From Faecalibacterium sp. An121 (lineage in GTDB: Bacteria > Bacillota > Clostridia > Oscillospirales > Ruminococcaceae), in contig NZ_NFLM01000010.1 in NCBI RefSeq assembly GCF_002160915.1, positions 1 to 64,000 on the forward strand: 64,000 nucleotides of DNA, in the 5' to 3' direction. Under the pieces are notes generated by a model, which worked only from the letters and a program-made list of their open reading frames with translations, did not search any database and was not told the origin of the DNA. The translations under genes were made by a program, and so were the position numbers. This document shows positions 14,844-25,892 of this stretch, piece by piece (the first letter of the stretch is position 1; each line of letters opens with the position of its first letter).

Positions 14844-16067
14844 ATGCGCGCTTACGAACGCCTGCTGCAATACGCGAAAGTTTACACCACCTCCGACCCC
14901 GAGTCGGGCACCCATCCTTCCACCGGCCGTCAGTTCGATCTGGCCCGGCTGCTGGTGGAGGAGATGAAGGGCATGGGGATCGAGGACGCCGCCGTGGACG
15001 AGCACTGCTACGTCTATGGCACCATCCCCGCCACCCCCGGCTGTGAAGGCCGGCCGGCTCTGGGCCTCATCGCCCATATGGACACCGCCCCCGACGCCGG
15101 CGGCGAGAACGTCCGCCCCATCCTCCATCAGAACTACGACGGCAAGGACGTCACCCTGCCCGGCACCGGCGCCGTCATGAAGGTGGAAGCTTTCCCCTTC
15201 CTGGCCTCCATGAAGGGCGAGACCCTCATCACCACCGACGGCACCACCCTGTTGGGCGCGGATGACAAGGCCGGCATCGCCGAGATCCTCACCGCCGCCG
15301 AGGCCGTCATCACCCAGGGCCTGCCCCACGGCAAACTGTGCATCGCCTTCACCCCCGACGAGGAGATCGGCGAGGGGGCCAGCCTGTTCGATCTGGAGCG
15401 GTTCGGGGCCGACTTTGCCTACACGGTGGACGGCGGCGATGTGGGCGGCATCGAGTACGAGAACTTCAACGCCGCTTCGGCCACCGTCACCGTCCGGGGC
15501 CTGTCGGTGCACACCGGCAGCGCCAAGGACACCATGATCAACGCCTCCAATGTGGCCATGGAATTCCATCTGGCCCTGCCCATGATGGCCCGCCCCGAGA
15601 CCACCGAGGGCCGCCAGGGCTTCTACCACCTGTGCCAGATGTACGGGGACGTGAACCAGGCCAAGCTCGGCTATATCCTGCGGGATCACGACGCCGCCCG
15701 TCTGGAATACAAAAAGGATGAGCTGCTCCAGATCGCCGCATGGCTGAACGGCCGCTACGGCCCCGGCACCGTCACGGTGGAGCTCAAGGACGGCTACCGC
15801 AATATGCTGGAAAAGATCAAGCCCCATTTCCATCTGGTGGAGACGGCCCGCACCGCCATCCACATGGCCGGGCTGGAGCCGGAGGAGATCCCTGTGCGGG
15901 GCGGCACCGACGGAGCCGTCCTGAGCTGGAAGGGCCTGCCCTGCCCCAACCTGGGCACCGGCGGCTTCAACTTCCATGGCGTGCTGGAGTGCACCACCGT
16001 CGAGCGGATGGACAAGGCCACCGAAGTGGTGCTGAACATCATCGGCCTGTACGCTCAGGAACGCTGA
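14844..16067 (+). CDS. pepT: Peptidase T (tripeptide aminopeptidase)
   Basis: A 407-residue M20B zinc peptidase that removes N-terminal residues from tripeptides in the cytoplasm. The zinc and catalytic motifs are IAHMDTAPD, TTDGTTLLGADDKAG, FTPDEEIGEGA and VDGGDVG, and the C-terminal HTGSAKDTMINA belongs to the dimerisation lid. The final metal His lies in GTGGFNFHG. Length matches the family. AAAGGAG precedes the ATG. It may process peptides brought in by the transporter at the left edge, though the two are not linked. Confidence 0.95.
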   Translation: MRAYERLLQYAKVYTTSDPESGTHPSTGRQFDLARLLVEEMKGMGIEDAAVDEHCYVYGTIPATPGCEGRPALGLIAHMDTAPDAGGENVRPILHQNYDGKDVTLPGTGAVMKVEAFPFLASMKGETLITTDGTTLLGADDKAGIAEILTAAEAVITQGLPHGKLCIAFTPDEEIGEGASLFDLERFGADFAYTVDGGDVGGIEYENFNAASATVTVRGLSVHTGSAKDTMINASNVAMEFHLALPMMARPETTEGRQGFYHLCQMYGDVNQAKLGYILRDHDAARLEYKKDELLQIAAWLNGRYGPGTVTVELKDGYRNMLEKIKPHFHLVETARTAIHMAGLEPEEIPVRGGTDGAVLSWKGLPCPNLGTGGFNFHGVLECTTVERMDKATEVVLNIIGLYAQER

Positions 16068-16127
16068 GCTCTTTGCGGCCCGCCCTGTGAAAAATCATAC
16101 TTTGTCTCTTTTCCCGCCCTCAACCGG

Positions 16128-16156
16128 TTTCAAAACTTGTCAGAATATGGTATACT
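16128..16156 (+). promoter_or_regulatory. Extended -10 promoter of the gntR-pyrBI operon
   Basis: TATACT (16151-16156) preceded by TGG, with only a weak -35 (TTTCAA, 16128-16133) at 17 bp. Confidence 0.5.
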
Positions 16157-16237
16157 GTCCTCAAACGTTTTAGGTGCGGGGCCTGCCGGGGTCCGGCGCC
16201 GTCCGCCGCCCTGCGGCGGGAAAAGGGAGGCATTGCG

Positions 16238-16993
16238 ATGAAAGAACCTACCCCTGACACTTCGGGGCGCCTGGGCGGCACCATCATCAGCGACCGGGTG
16301 GTCGCCCAGCTGCTGGAAGAACTGCGCACCGGCCGGTACGCCGGCGCCGACCGGCTGCCTGCCGAGCTGGACCTGGCCGCCCAGATGGGGGTGAGCCGGA
16401 CCGTCATCCGGGACGCCCTCAATACCATGGAGCGCTCGGGCTATGTAGAGCGGGTGCGGGGCATCGGCACGGTGGTCAACCGGGCTGTGCTGTCCCTGCG
16501 CAGCCGCCTGGACCAGAAACTGGAATACTATCCCCTGATCCGCTCCTTTGGCAGCTATCCCCATGCAGACGGCATCCAGGTGCAGCCCCAGCGCGCCAGC
16601 GAGGAAGTGGCCCGCAGCCTGGGGCTGGAGCCGGGCGCCGAGGTGATCTGCATCCGCAAGCGGGTGCTGGCCGATTCCACCCCGGTGATCTACTCGGTCA
16701 ACTATCTGCCCCGGGCGCTGCTGGGCGGCCTGGATTACACCCGGCTGGATCTGAGCGGCTCCATTTTTGAGGTGCTGGACCACATCTGCGGCCAGCAGGT
16801 CTCCTCCACGGTGGCCCACATCAAGGCCAGCTGCGGGGATGAGACCATCCGCTCGGCCATGCGCCTAGCCCCCGGGGAGGCCATGCTGCTGCTGGACGAG
16901 GTGTGTTATACCCGGCTGTGCAGGCCCGTGCTGCGGGCGCTGAGCTACTACACCAACTTTTTTGATTTTTCCATCCTGCGCAAGCTACTGTAA
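16238..16993 (+). CDS. GntR family regulator with UTRA ligand domain, pyrBI-linked
   Basis: A 251-residue regulator. The N-terminal winged helix reads [20 protein letters not shown] then [26 protein letters not shown]. The C-terminal part (after about residue 105) has the UTRA fold of the HutC subgroup: [26 protein letters not shown] and the final [11 protein letters not shown] strand. UTRA domains bind small effectors. The gene is 14 bases before pyrB in the same direction, so it probably senses a pyrimidine-pathway metabolite and controls this operon; that link is inferred from position only. Confidence 0.85.
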   Translation: MKEPTPDTSGRLGGTIISDRVVAQLLEELRTGRYAGADRLPAELDLAAQMGVSRTVIRDALNTMERSGYVERVRGIGTVVNRAVLSLRSRLDQKLEYYPLIRSFGSYPHADGIQVQPQRASEEVARSLGLEPGAEVICIRKRVLADSTPVIYSVNYLPRALLGGLDYTRLDLSGSIFEVLDHICGQQVSSTVAHIKASCGDETIRSAMRLAPGEAMLLLDEVCYTRLCRPVLRALSYYTNFFDFSILRKLL

Positions 16994-17007
16994 GGAGGCA
17001 ACTGCCC

Positions 17008-17949
17008 ATGCGCCATCTGATCGACCCGCTTGACTTTACCCGGGAGGAGACCGACGCCCTGCTGGACCTGGCCTGCCGCATCCGCGAGGACCCTGCGGCC
17101 TACCAGGACGTGGCCGCCCGCAAAAAGCTGGCCACCCTGTTTTACGAGCCTTCCACCCGCACCCGGCTGTCCTTTGAGGCCGCCATGCTCAATCTGGGCG
17201 GGCGCGTGCTGGGCTTCCCCAGTGAGAACGTATCCAGCGCCACCAAGGGCGAGAGCGTGGCTGACACCATCCGGGTGGTGTCCTGCTATGCGGATATCGC
17301 GGCCATGCGCCATCCCAAAGAGGGCGCGCCTTTGCGGGCCAGCCGCTACTCCCGCATCCCGGTGATCAATGCCGGCGACGGCGGCCACCAGCACCCCACC
17401 CAGACCCTGACCGACCTGATGACCATTCGCAGCCGCAAGGGGACCCTGAGCGGGCTGACCATCGGCCTGTGCGGCGATCTGAAGTTTGGCCGGACCGTCC
17501 ACTCCCTCATCAAGACCATGGTGCGGTACGAAGGGGTACGCTTTGTGCTGATCAGCCCCCAGGAGCTGCGGGTGCCCGACTACATCATCACCGATGTGCT
17601 GGAGGGCAGCGATATCCCCTATGCCGAGACCCGCAGCCTGGAGGAATCCATGCCCGGGCTGGACATCCTGTATATGACCCGGGTGCAGAAAGAGCGCTTT
17701 TTCAACGAGGAGGATTACATCCGGCTGAAAAACAGCTACATCCTCACCAAGGAGAAGATGGCCCTGGCCAAGCCCGACATGGCCGTGCTGCATCCCCTGC
17801 CCCGTGTGAACGAGATCGCCCTGGATGTGGACGATGACCCCCGGGCCGCCTACTTTGAGCAGGTGCAGAACGGCGTCTACGTCCGCATGGCCCTCATCAT
17901 GACGCTGCTGGGCCTGCCCGACCCCAAAGCCCAAAAGGAGGGTGTATGA
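17008..17949 (+). CDS. pyrB: Aspartate carbamoyltransferase catalytic subunit
   Basis: A 313-residue enzyme for the committed step of pyrimidine synthesis: carbamoyl phosphate plus aspartate to carbamoyl aspartate. The carbamoyl-phosphate loop STRT is at residues 49-52 within [13 protein letters not shown], followed by the KGES loop, the MRHPKEGAP segment, HPTQTLTDL, and a C-terminal [10 protein letters not shown]. All are diagnostic of ATCases over ornithine transcarbamylases. AAGGAGG lies before the ATG. Its stop overlaps the pyrI start in an ATGA, so the two subunits are translationally coupled. Confidence 0.97.
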   Translation: MRHLIDPLDFTREETDALLDLACRIREDPAAYQDVAARKKLATLFYEPSTRTRLSFEAAMLNLGGRVLGFPSENVSSATKGESVADTIRVVSCYADIAAMRHPKEGAPLRASRYSRIPVINAGDGGHQHPTQTLTDLMTIRSRKGTLSGLTIGLCGDLKFGRTVHSLIKTMVRYEGVRFVLISPQELRVPDYIITDVLEGSDIPYAETRSLEESMPGLDILYMTRVQKERFFNEEDYIRLKNSYILTKEKMALAKPDMAVLHPLPRVNEIALDVDDDPRAAYFEQVQNGVYVRMALIMTLLGLPDPKAQKEGV

Positions 17950-18383
17950 ATATGCTGAACATCGACGAGATCCAGAACGGCATCGTCATCGACCACATCA
18001 AGGCAGGCACCGCCGTGGGCCTGATGGACCTGCTGGGCATCAAGGGGAACCGCACTGCCAGCGTGGCGCTGATCCAGAACGCCCGCAGCCACAAGGCTCC
18101 TTCGGGCCGCAAGGACATCATCAAGGTGGAGGGGGACGCTTCCTGGCTCAACCTGGACGTGCTGGCCTACCTCGACCCCAACATCACCGTCACCACCATC
18201 CAGGACGGCAAGGCCGTCAAAAAGGAAAAGCCCCATCCGCCCCGCCGGCTGGTGAACATCGTCTGCTGCCGCAACCCCCGCTGCATCTCCACCATCGAGG
18301 AGGAGTGCGACCAGATCTTTGAGCTGGGCGCCGGCGGCAAGTACCGCTGCATCTACTGTGAGCAGGAATTGCAGGTAAAATAA
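17946..18383 (+). CDS. pyrI: Aspartate carbamoyltransferase regulatory chain
   Basis: A 145-residue regulatory subunit that gives the PyrB-PyrI holoenzyme nucleotide feedback control. The N-terminal allosteric domain shows [14 protein letters not shown] and the [15 protein letters not shown] stretch. The C-terminal zinc domain has C108-x4-C113 and C135-x2-C138; an extra Cys sits at 121. The ATG at 17946 overlaps the pyrB TGA; a second in-frame ATG two codons on is also possible. A PyrI partner means this ATCase is allosteric rather than the unregulated trimer of Bacillus. Confidence 0.96.
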   Translation: MNMLNIDEIQNGIVIDHIKAGTAVGLMDLLGIKGNRTASVALIQNARSHKAPSGRKDIIKVEGDASWLNLDVLAYLDPNITVTTIQDGKAVKKEKPHPPRRLVNIVCCRNPRCISTIEEECDQIFELGAGGKYRCIYCEQELQVK

Positions 18384-18390
18384 TCCAGAC

Positions 18391-18431
18391 AAAACCCCCG
18401 CTGTCCCGCAACGGACCGTGGGGGTCTGTTT
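18391..18431. terminator. Terminator between pyrI and the lysR gene
   Basis: ACCCCC (18394-18399) pairs with GGGGGT (18420-18425), with an inner GTCC/GGAC stem. The T run is better on the minus strand (TTTTGTCT) than on the plus strand. Confidence 0.7.
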
Positions 18432-18435
18432 GTTG

Positions 18436-19326
18436 TCATCCTTTCCCGCAGATCAGCTCCCGCATGGCCTTCATGGCGGTGGAGCGGGGACGGGCGGTGT
18501 CCTCCACCAGTGTGATGGCCCGCTCGGGGACAGGCTGGTCCAGCGGGATGCAGAACAGCTCGCCCCGGGCGATGCGGGGCGCCACCAGCTGCTCGGGGTA
18601 AAAGCCCACCCCCAGCCCATGCTCCACCACCGGCAGGATCTGGTCCATGGTCGCCACCTCGATATCCACCCGGAAGGACAGCCCGTTGGAGGTGAAGAAC
18701 TGCTGGTAAAAATCGTAGGTGCTGCTGTCCTGGCCGATGCACGCCAGGGGATACCGGGCCAGCTGGCTCAGACTGCACCGCCGGGTGGCCAGGTCGCTGA
18801 ATGCCGGCCCGCACACCGCCACCTCCCGGAAGCGCACCAGCTCGGTCTGGCGCAGGCCGCGGGCGGTCAGCAGGGGGGCGGTGATCACCGCAAAATCGCT
18901 CTGGCCCTGCTTCAGCCGCTCGATGGCCTGGGGGGTGGTCTCATTGGTGATCCGCAGATGCACCCCGGGGTAGCGGGTGCGGAACACCGACAGCTTGTCC
19001 AGCAGGATCATATGCAGGGCCGCCTCGCTGGCACTGATGGACAAAGAGCCGCTCTCCAGGCTGCCGTCCTGGCGCAGCTCCTCCTCCCCCAGACGGATCT
19101 CCTCCATGGCCGCCGCCACCCGCCGGTACAGCCGCTGGCCCTCGGGCGTCAGGGTGATGCCCTTGTTGGAGCGGTGGAACAGCTTGCAGCCCAGCTCCTG
19201 CTCCAGGTTCTTCATGCAGCGGGTGATGTTGGGCTGATTGTTCTTCAGCACCTCCGCTGCCCGGGTAAAACTGCGGCATTGGGCTACCGCATAGAAGATC
19301 CGGTAATAATCATAGTTGATGGTCAT
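18436..19326 (-). CDS. LysR family transcriptional regulator
   Basis: A 296-residue LysR-type regulator. The N-terminal winged helix reads YYRIFYAVAQCRSFTRAAEVL then NNQPNITRCMKNLEQELGCKLF, and the PBP2-like effector domain follows from about residue 90. It is transcribed away from the ATP synthase operon, whose promoter lies about 80 bp from its start. LysR proteins often act on the divergent neighbour, so control of atp is possible but unproven. The effector is unknown. Confidence 0.88.
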   Translation of the reverse strand: MTINYDYYRIFYAVAQCRSFTRAAEVLKNNQPNITRCMKNLEQELGCKLFHRSNKGITLTPEGQRLYRRVAAAMEEIRLGEEELRQDGSLESGSLSISASEAALHMILLDKLSVFRTRYPGVHLRITNETTPQAIERLKQGQSDFAVITAPLLTARGLRQTELVRFREVAVCGPAFSDLATRRCSLSQLARYPLACIGQDSSTYDFYQQFFTSNGLSFRVDIEVATMDQILPVVEHGLGVGFYPEQLVAPRIARGELFCIPLDQPVPERAITLVEDTARPRSTAMKAMRELICGKG

Positions 19327-19404
19327 AGAAACTTTTCCTTTATCTCAGGATTTATGCGCGCTTTGCCATACAAAAAATATATTGCTAGCATATTAACAAG
19401 ATAT

Positions 19405-19433
19405 TTTACAATTCCGACTGTCAATAGTATAAT
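19405..19433 (+). promoter_or_regulatory. Promoter of the ATP synthase operon
   Basis: TTTACA (19405-19410), a 17-bp spacer and a perfect TATAAT (19428-19433). An 8-bp palindrome TGCTAGCA lies just upstream near 19383-19390 and could be a regulator site. Confidence 0.8.
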
Positions 19434-19492
19434 ACGCTCGACCCAAAATTGCAATTTGACCATACAGTGTAGAAAGGAGTCTTTCCAAAACC

Positions 19493-20332
19493 ATGAAGCA
19501 GAATAAGCGGAAACTTATCCTGTGGCTCGTCCTGATCGTGGTGCTGGCGGCTGCATGTGTCCTGACCGGCGGGTCCGGCGGGGAAACCGAGACCGTGCAG
19601 GAAGTCATGCGGGACGCGGTGCTCCATGAGAGCGGCCAGGTGAGCCTGTTTGGGATAAGGAATGTAAACCCGGGCCTGATCTCGGCCTATGTGGTGACGG
19701 CCCTGCTGCTGGTGCTGGCCGCCTGCCTGCGCATCTTTGCGGTGCCCCGCTTCCAGAATGTACCGGGCAGGCTGCAAATGCTGATCGAGCTGTGGGTGGG
19801 TACCTTCAGCGGGATGGCGCAGTCCAACAGCCCGCACCACAACAAGGTGCTGGGCCCCTATATCTTTGGCGCGGGCACCTATATCTTTGTCAGCACCCTG
19901 TTCGAGATGTTCGGCCTGCAGGCCGTCACCACGGCGGGCCGCTCCATCGCCCTGCCCGCTCCCCTGTCGGATATCAACGGCGCCATCGCCATGGGCGTGC
20001 TGTCCTATCTGTTCATCCTGTCGGGCGGCGTGTCGGCTGTGGGCCTGCGCGGCGTGGGCCGCACGCTCAAGGAGTTCTCCCTGCCCATCTCCATGAGCTT
20101 CCGTCTGTTCGGCGCTCTGCTGTCCGGCCTGCTGGTGACCGAACTGGTCTACTATTATATCACCCTCAGCTTTGTGCTGCCGGTGATCGTAGGCGTCATG
20201 TTCACCCTGCTGCACGCACTGATCCAGAGCTACGTGCTGACCATGCTGGTGGCCCTGTACTACGGCGAGGTGTCCGAGCCCGTCCATCCCAAGCAAGAAA
20301 AGAAGAAAGACAAGAAGGCAGTTGCGGCTTGA
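19493..20332 (+). CDS. atpB: F-type ATP synthase subunit a
   Basis: A 279-residue membrane subunit that forms the ion half-channels against the c-ring. The essential Arg is in SMSFRLFGALLSG, where most families have Asn in place of this Ala after Gly. A late helix carries YVLTMLVALYYGE. The N-terminus is a hydrophobic anchor followed by an extracytoplasmic stretch. AAAGGAG precedes the ATG. No atpI or atpZ gene precedes it. It opens an operon ordered a, c, b, alpha, gamma, beta, epsilon. Confidence 0.93.
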   Translation: MKQNKRKLILWLVLIVVLAAACVLTGGSGGETETVQEVMRDAVLHESGQVSLFGIRNVNPGLISAYVVTALLLVLAACLRIFAVPRFQNVPGRLQMLIELWVGTFSGMAQSNSPHHNKVLGPYIFGAGTYIFVSTLFEMFGLQAVTTAGRSIALPAPLSDINGAIAMGVLSYLFILSGGVSAVGLRGVGRTLKEFSLPISMSFRLFGALLSGLLVTELVYYYITLSFVLPVIVGVMFTLLHALIQSYVLTMLVALYYGEVSEPVHPKQEKKKDKKAVAA

Positions 20333-20366
20333 GGTTTTGCCGCTGATCTAGGAGGTAAATACGATC

Positions 20367-20744
20367 ATGAAGACCCTGAACATCAAAAAAGTCCTTTCCG
20401 TCCTGTTGGTCATGCTGGCCATGGTGGTGACCATGGCCGCCCCCGCTTTTGCTGACGAGCCCGCTTCCGCCGAGCCCGCCGCCACCCAGTCCGCCCAGGC
20501 CGAGACCGAGGCCGGCGATTCCACCACCGGCAAGGCCATCGCTTCGGCTGTGGCCGTGGGCCTGGCCGCCGCCGGCGGCGCCATCGGCATGGGCCTGCTG
20601 GGCGCCAAGGCCACCGAGAGCATCGCACGCCAGCCCGAGGCCGACGGCAAGATCCGCACCACCATGATGCTGACCCTGGTCTTTATCGAGACCGCCATCA
20701 TCTATGCCCTGCTGGTGGACATCCTGATCATCTTCGTTCTGTAA
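20367..20744 (+). CDS. atpE: F-type ATP synthase subunit c with N-terminal signal peptide
   Basis: A 125-residue c subunit, against the usual 70-90. Residues 1-29 look like a cleavable signal peptide (KK, hydrophobic core, AFA-D site) and residues 30-53 form an Ala/Glu-rich linker. The c hairpin follows: helix 1 AIASAVAVGLAAAGGAIGMG, the polar loop ESIARQPEADGKI, and helix 2 with the ion-binding Glu108 in FIETAIIYAL. The Gln of helix 1 that typifies Na+-binding c subunits is replaced by Met, so H+ coupling is favoured, although Thr follows the Glu. AGGAGG precedes the ATG. Confidence 0.93.
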   Translation: MKTLNIKKVLSVLLVMLAMVVTMAAPAFADEPASAEPAATQSAQAETEAGDSTTGKAIASAVAVGLAAAGGAIGMGLLGAKATESIARQPEADGKIRTTMMLTLVFIETAIIYALLVDILIIFVL

Positions 20745-20760
20745 GGCGGGAGGTGTCATT

Positions 20761-21270
20761 ATGAGTGGTCTCCCTCTTAACATCGATATCCAGCAGATCC
20801 TTCTGCATATGCTCAACTTTGTCATCCTGGCAGGCGGGCTGTATTTCATCCTGTATGCCCCGGTGAAGAAGTTCATGGACCAGCGCGAAGCCCACTACGC
20901 CGAGATGGACCAGGCTGCCGCCGACAAGCTGGCCGAGGCCGAAAAGCTGGCCGCCAGCCACCAGGCCCAGCTGGACAAGGTGGAGGACGAGCTGCGGGAG
21001 CGCCGCGCCGAAAGCCAGAAGATCGCCCAGGCCGCCGCCCAGCAGCAGCTGGACCGCGCCCAGCAGCAGGCCGACCAGATCATCGCCGGCGCCCGCAAGA
21101 GCGCCGAGAGCATCCGCGCCAAGGCCGTGGCCGACAGCCAGAAAGAGCTGAAGGAGCTGGCCATGGCCGCCGCCGAAAAGCTGGCGCTGGGCTCCAGCCG
21201 GGACGCCTTTGACGAATTTTTGAACCTGGCAGAGGAAGGGAAACGCAATGAGCAACATGAAAAAGCCTGA
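20761..21270 (+). CDS. atpF: F-type ATP synthase subunit b
   Basis: A 169-residue peripheral stalk subunit. One N-terminal membrane helix (about residues 14-33, [20 protein letters not shown]) leads into a long charged coiled coil rich in Ala, Gln and Glu. It ends in [19 protein letters not shown], the region that normally meets the delta subunit. No separate delta gene follows; the end of this gene overlaps by 23 bases the start of an alpha subunit that carries a delta-like domain. Confidence 0.93.
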   Translation: MSGLPLNIDIQQILLHMLNFVILAGGLYFILYAPVKKFMDQREAHYAEMDQAAADKLAEAEKLAASHQAQLDKVEDELRERRAESQKIAQAAAQQQLDRAQQQADQIIAGARKSAESIRAKAVADSQKELKELAMAAAEKLALGSSRDAFDEFLNLAEEGKRNEQHEKA

Positions 21271-23011
21271 TGAAGCCACTGCCGCCCTCCTTTACAGCGC
21301 CGACGCGCCCAGCGAGGAGCAGCGCCAGCGGTTTGCGGACTTTCTGGCCCGCACCTACCCCGACCGCACCCTGACGCTGGAGTGGAAGCGGGATATGCGC
21401 CTGAAGGGCGGTTTCCGCCTGGAGGTGGGCTCCGATATCTACGACTGGAGCCTCAAGGGCCGCATGGCCCAGCTGCGCAGCCGCATCGATGCGCTGGACG
21501 AGCGGCAGGAGGACATCCTGCCCCTGATGCGCCAGACCATCGAGGACTGGCGGCCCAACGTCAAACCCGAGGAGATCGGCACCGTGCTGACGGTGGGCGA
21601 TGAGATCGCCACCATCAGCGGCCTGGAGGACGCCGTCTACGGCGAAGTGCTGCTGTTTGCCAACGGCATCCGGGGCATGGTACAGGAACTGCGCCCCCAC
21701 GAGCTGTGCTGCGTGCTGTTCGGCGACAGCAGCGACATCGAGGCCGGCGACCCCGTCATCCGCACCGGCAAGGTGGCCGGCGTCCCGGTGGGCGAAGGCT
21801 TCCTGGGCCGGGTGGTGGATGCCCTGGGCAGCCCCATCGACGGCGGCGACCCCATCCAGGCCGATGCCTTCTACCCCGTGGAGCGGCCCGCTCCCGGCAT
21901 CATCGACCGCCAGCCGGTCAACCAGCCCATGGAGACCGGCCTGCTGGCCATCGACGCTTTGTTCCCCATCGGCCGGGGCCAGCGTGAGCTGATCATCGGC
22001 GACCGCCAGACCGGCAAGACTGCCGTGGCCCTGGACACCATCCTGAACCAGAAGGGCAAAAACGTCGTCTGCATCTATGTGGCCATCGGTCAGAAGGCAA
22101 GCTCGGTGGCCCTGCTGGCCGAGAACCTGCGCAAGCGGGGCGCCATGGACTACTGCATCATCGTCAGCGCCTCGGCCAGCGACTCGGCTTCCCTGCAATA
22201 TATCGCCCCCTACGCGGGGTGCAGCCTGGGCGAATACTTCATGCACCAGGGCCGGGACGTGCTGATCGTCTACGACGATCTGTCCAAGCACGCCATCGCT
22301 TACCGCGCCCTGTCCCTGCTGCTGGAGCGCAGCCCCGGCCGTGAAGCCTATCCCGGCGACGTGTTCTATCTGCACAGCCGCCTGCTGGAGCGGTCGGCCC
22401 ACCTGTCCGACGAGAAGGGCGGTGGCAGCATGACCGCCCTGCCCATCATCGAGACCCAGGCCGGCGACGTGTCGGCCTATATCCCCACCAACGTCATCTC
22501 CATCACCGACGGCCAGCTGTTTTTGGAGAGCAGCCTGTTCTTTGCCGGCCAGCGTCCCGCGGTCAACGTGGGCCTGTCGGTGTCCCGTGTGGGCGGCGAC
22601 GCCCAGACCAAGGCCATGAAAAAGGCCGCCGGCGCCATGCGCCTGGACCTGGCCCAGTACCGCGAGATGGAAGTGTTCACCCAGTTCTCCAGCGATCTGG
22701 ACGAGACCACCAAGCGCCAGCTGACCTACGGCCAGGGCCTGATGCGCCTGCTGCGCCAAAAGCAGTACCATCCCCTGACCCAGCACGAGCAGGTCATCAC
22801 CCTGGTGGCGGCCCTGGCCCATGTGCTCCAGGACATCCCCGCCGAGCAGATCAACGCCTGCCAGCAGGAGATGCTGGCCTGGTTCGGCCAGCAGGACCCC
22901 GCCCTGTGCCAGCGGATCGACTCCACCGGCCTGCTGAGCGACGACGACCGCCAGCAGATCATCGACCTGGCCCGCACCTTTGTGGCCGGTTATCAGAAGA
23001 AGGGGCAGTAA
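21248..23011 (+). CDS. atpA: ATP synthase alpha subunit with fused delta C-terminal domain
   Basis: A 587-residue protein, about 80 longer than a normal alpha. Residues ~10-82 match the C-terminal domain of the delta/OSCP subunit: [15 protein letters not shown], then [19 protein letters not shown] and [14 protein letters not shown], the counterpart of the vDpsLiGGf...viDgSvrGrLerL pattern. A standard alpha follows from about residue 93, with Walker A GDRQTGKT at 251-258 (169-176 in E. coli alpha). AGGAAGG precedes the ATG, the reading frame is unbroken and the start overlaps atpF. No stand-alone atpH is present in the operon. Confidence 0.92.
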   Translation: MSNMKKPDEATAALLYSADAPSEEQRQRFADFLARTYPDRTLTLEWKRDMRLKGGFRLEVGSDIYDWSLKGRMAQLRSRIDALDERQEDILPLMRQTIEDWRPNVKPEEIGTVLTVGDEIATISGLEDAVYGEVLLFANGIRGMVQELRPHELCCVLFGDSSDIEAGDPVIRTGKVAGVPVGEGFLGRVVDALGSPIDGGDPIQADAFYPVERPAPGIIDRQPVNQPMETGLLAIDALFPIGRGQRELIIGDRQTGKTAVALDTILNQKGKNVVCIYVAIGQKASSVALLAENLRKRGAMDYCIIVSASASDSASLQYIAPYAGCSLGEYFMHQGRDVLIVYDDLSKHAIAYRALSLLLERSPGREAYPGDVFYLHSRLLERSAHLSDEKGGGSMTALPIIETQAGDVSAYIPTNVISITDGQLFLESSLFFAGQRPAVNVGLSVSRVGGDAQTKAMKKAAGAMRLDLAQYREMEVFTQFSSDLDETTKRQLTYGQGLMRLLRQKQYHPLTQHEQVITLVAALAHVLQDIPAEQINACQQEMLAWFGQQDPALCQRIDSTGLLSDDDRQQIIDLARTFVAGYQKKGQ

Positions 23012-23014
23012 GCC

Positions 23015-25766
<2,752 letters not shown>

Positions 25767-25776
25767 CTGCTTTTCT

Positions 25777-25809
25777 TCCCCCGTCCTTTGCAAGGGACGG
25801 GGGATTTTT
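25777..25809 (+). terminator. Terminator of the ATP synthase operon
   Basis: TCCCCCGTCC (25777-25786) pairs with GGACGGGGGA (25795-25804), the inner CTT/AAG bases extend the stem, and five T residues follow. Confidence 0.93.
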
Positions 25810-25892
25810 GCTTTTGCTGCAATCTTTTGCCTGCAAGGACCGTATTCAAGATAGAGAGTTCCCTTGTCGATGATCCAAGAGAGGTGATCCGC

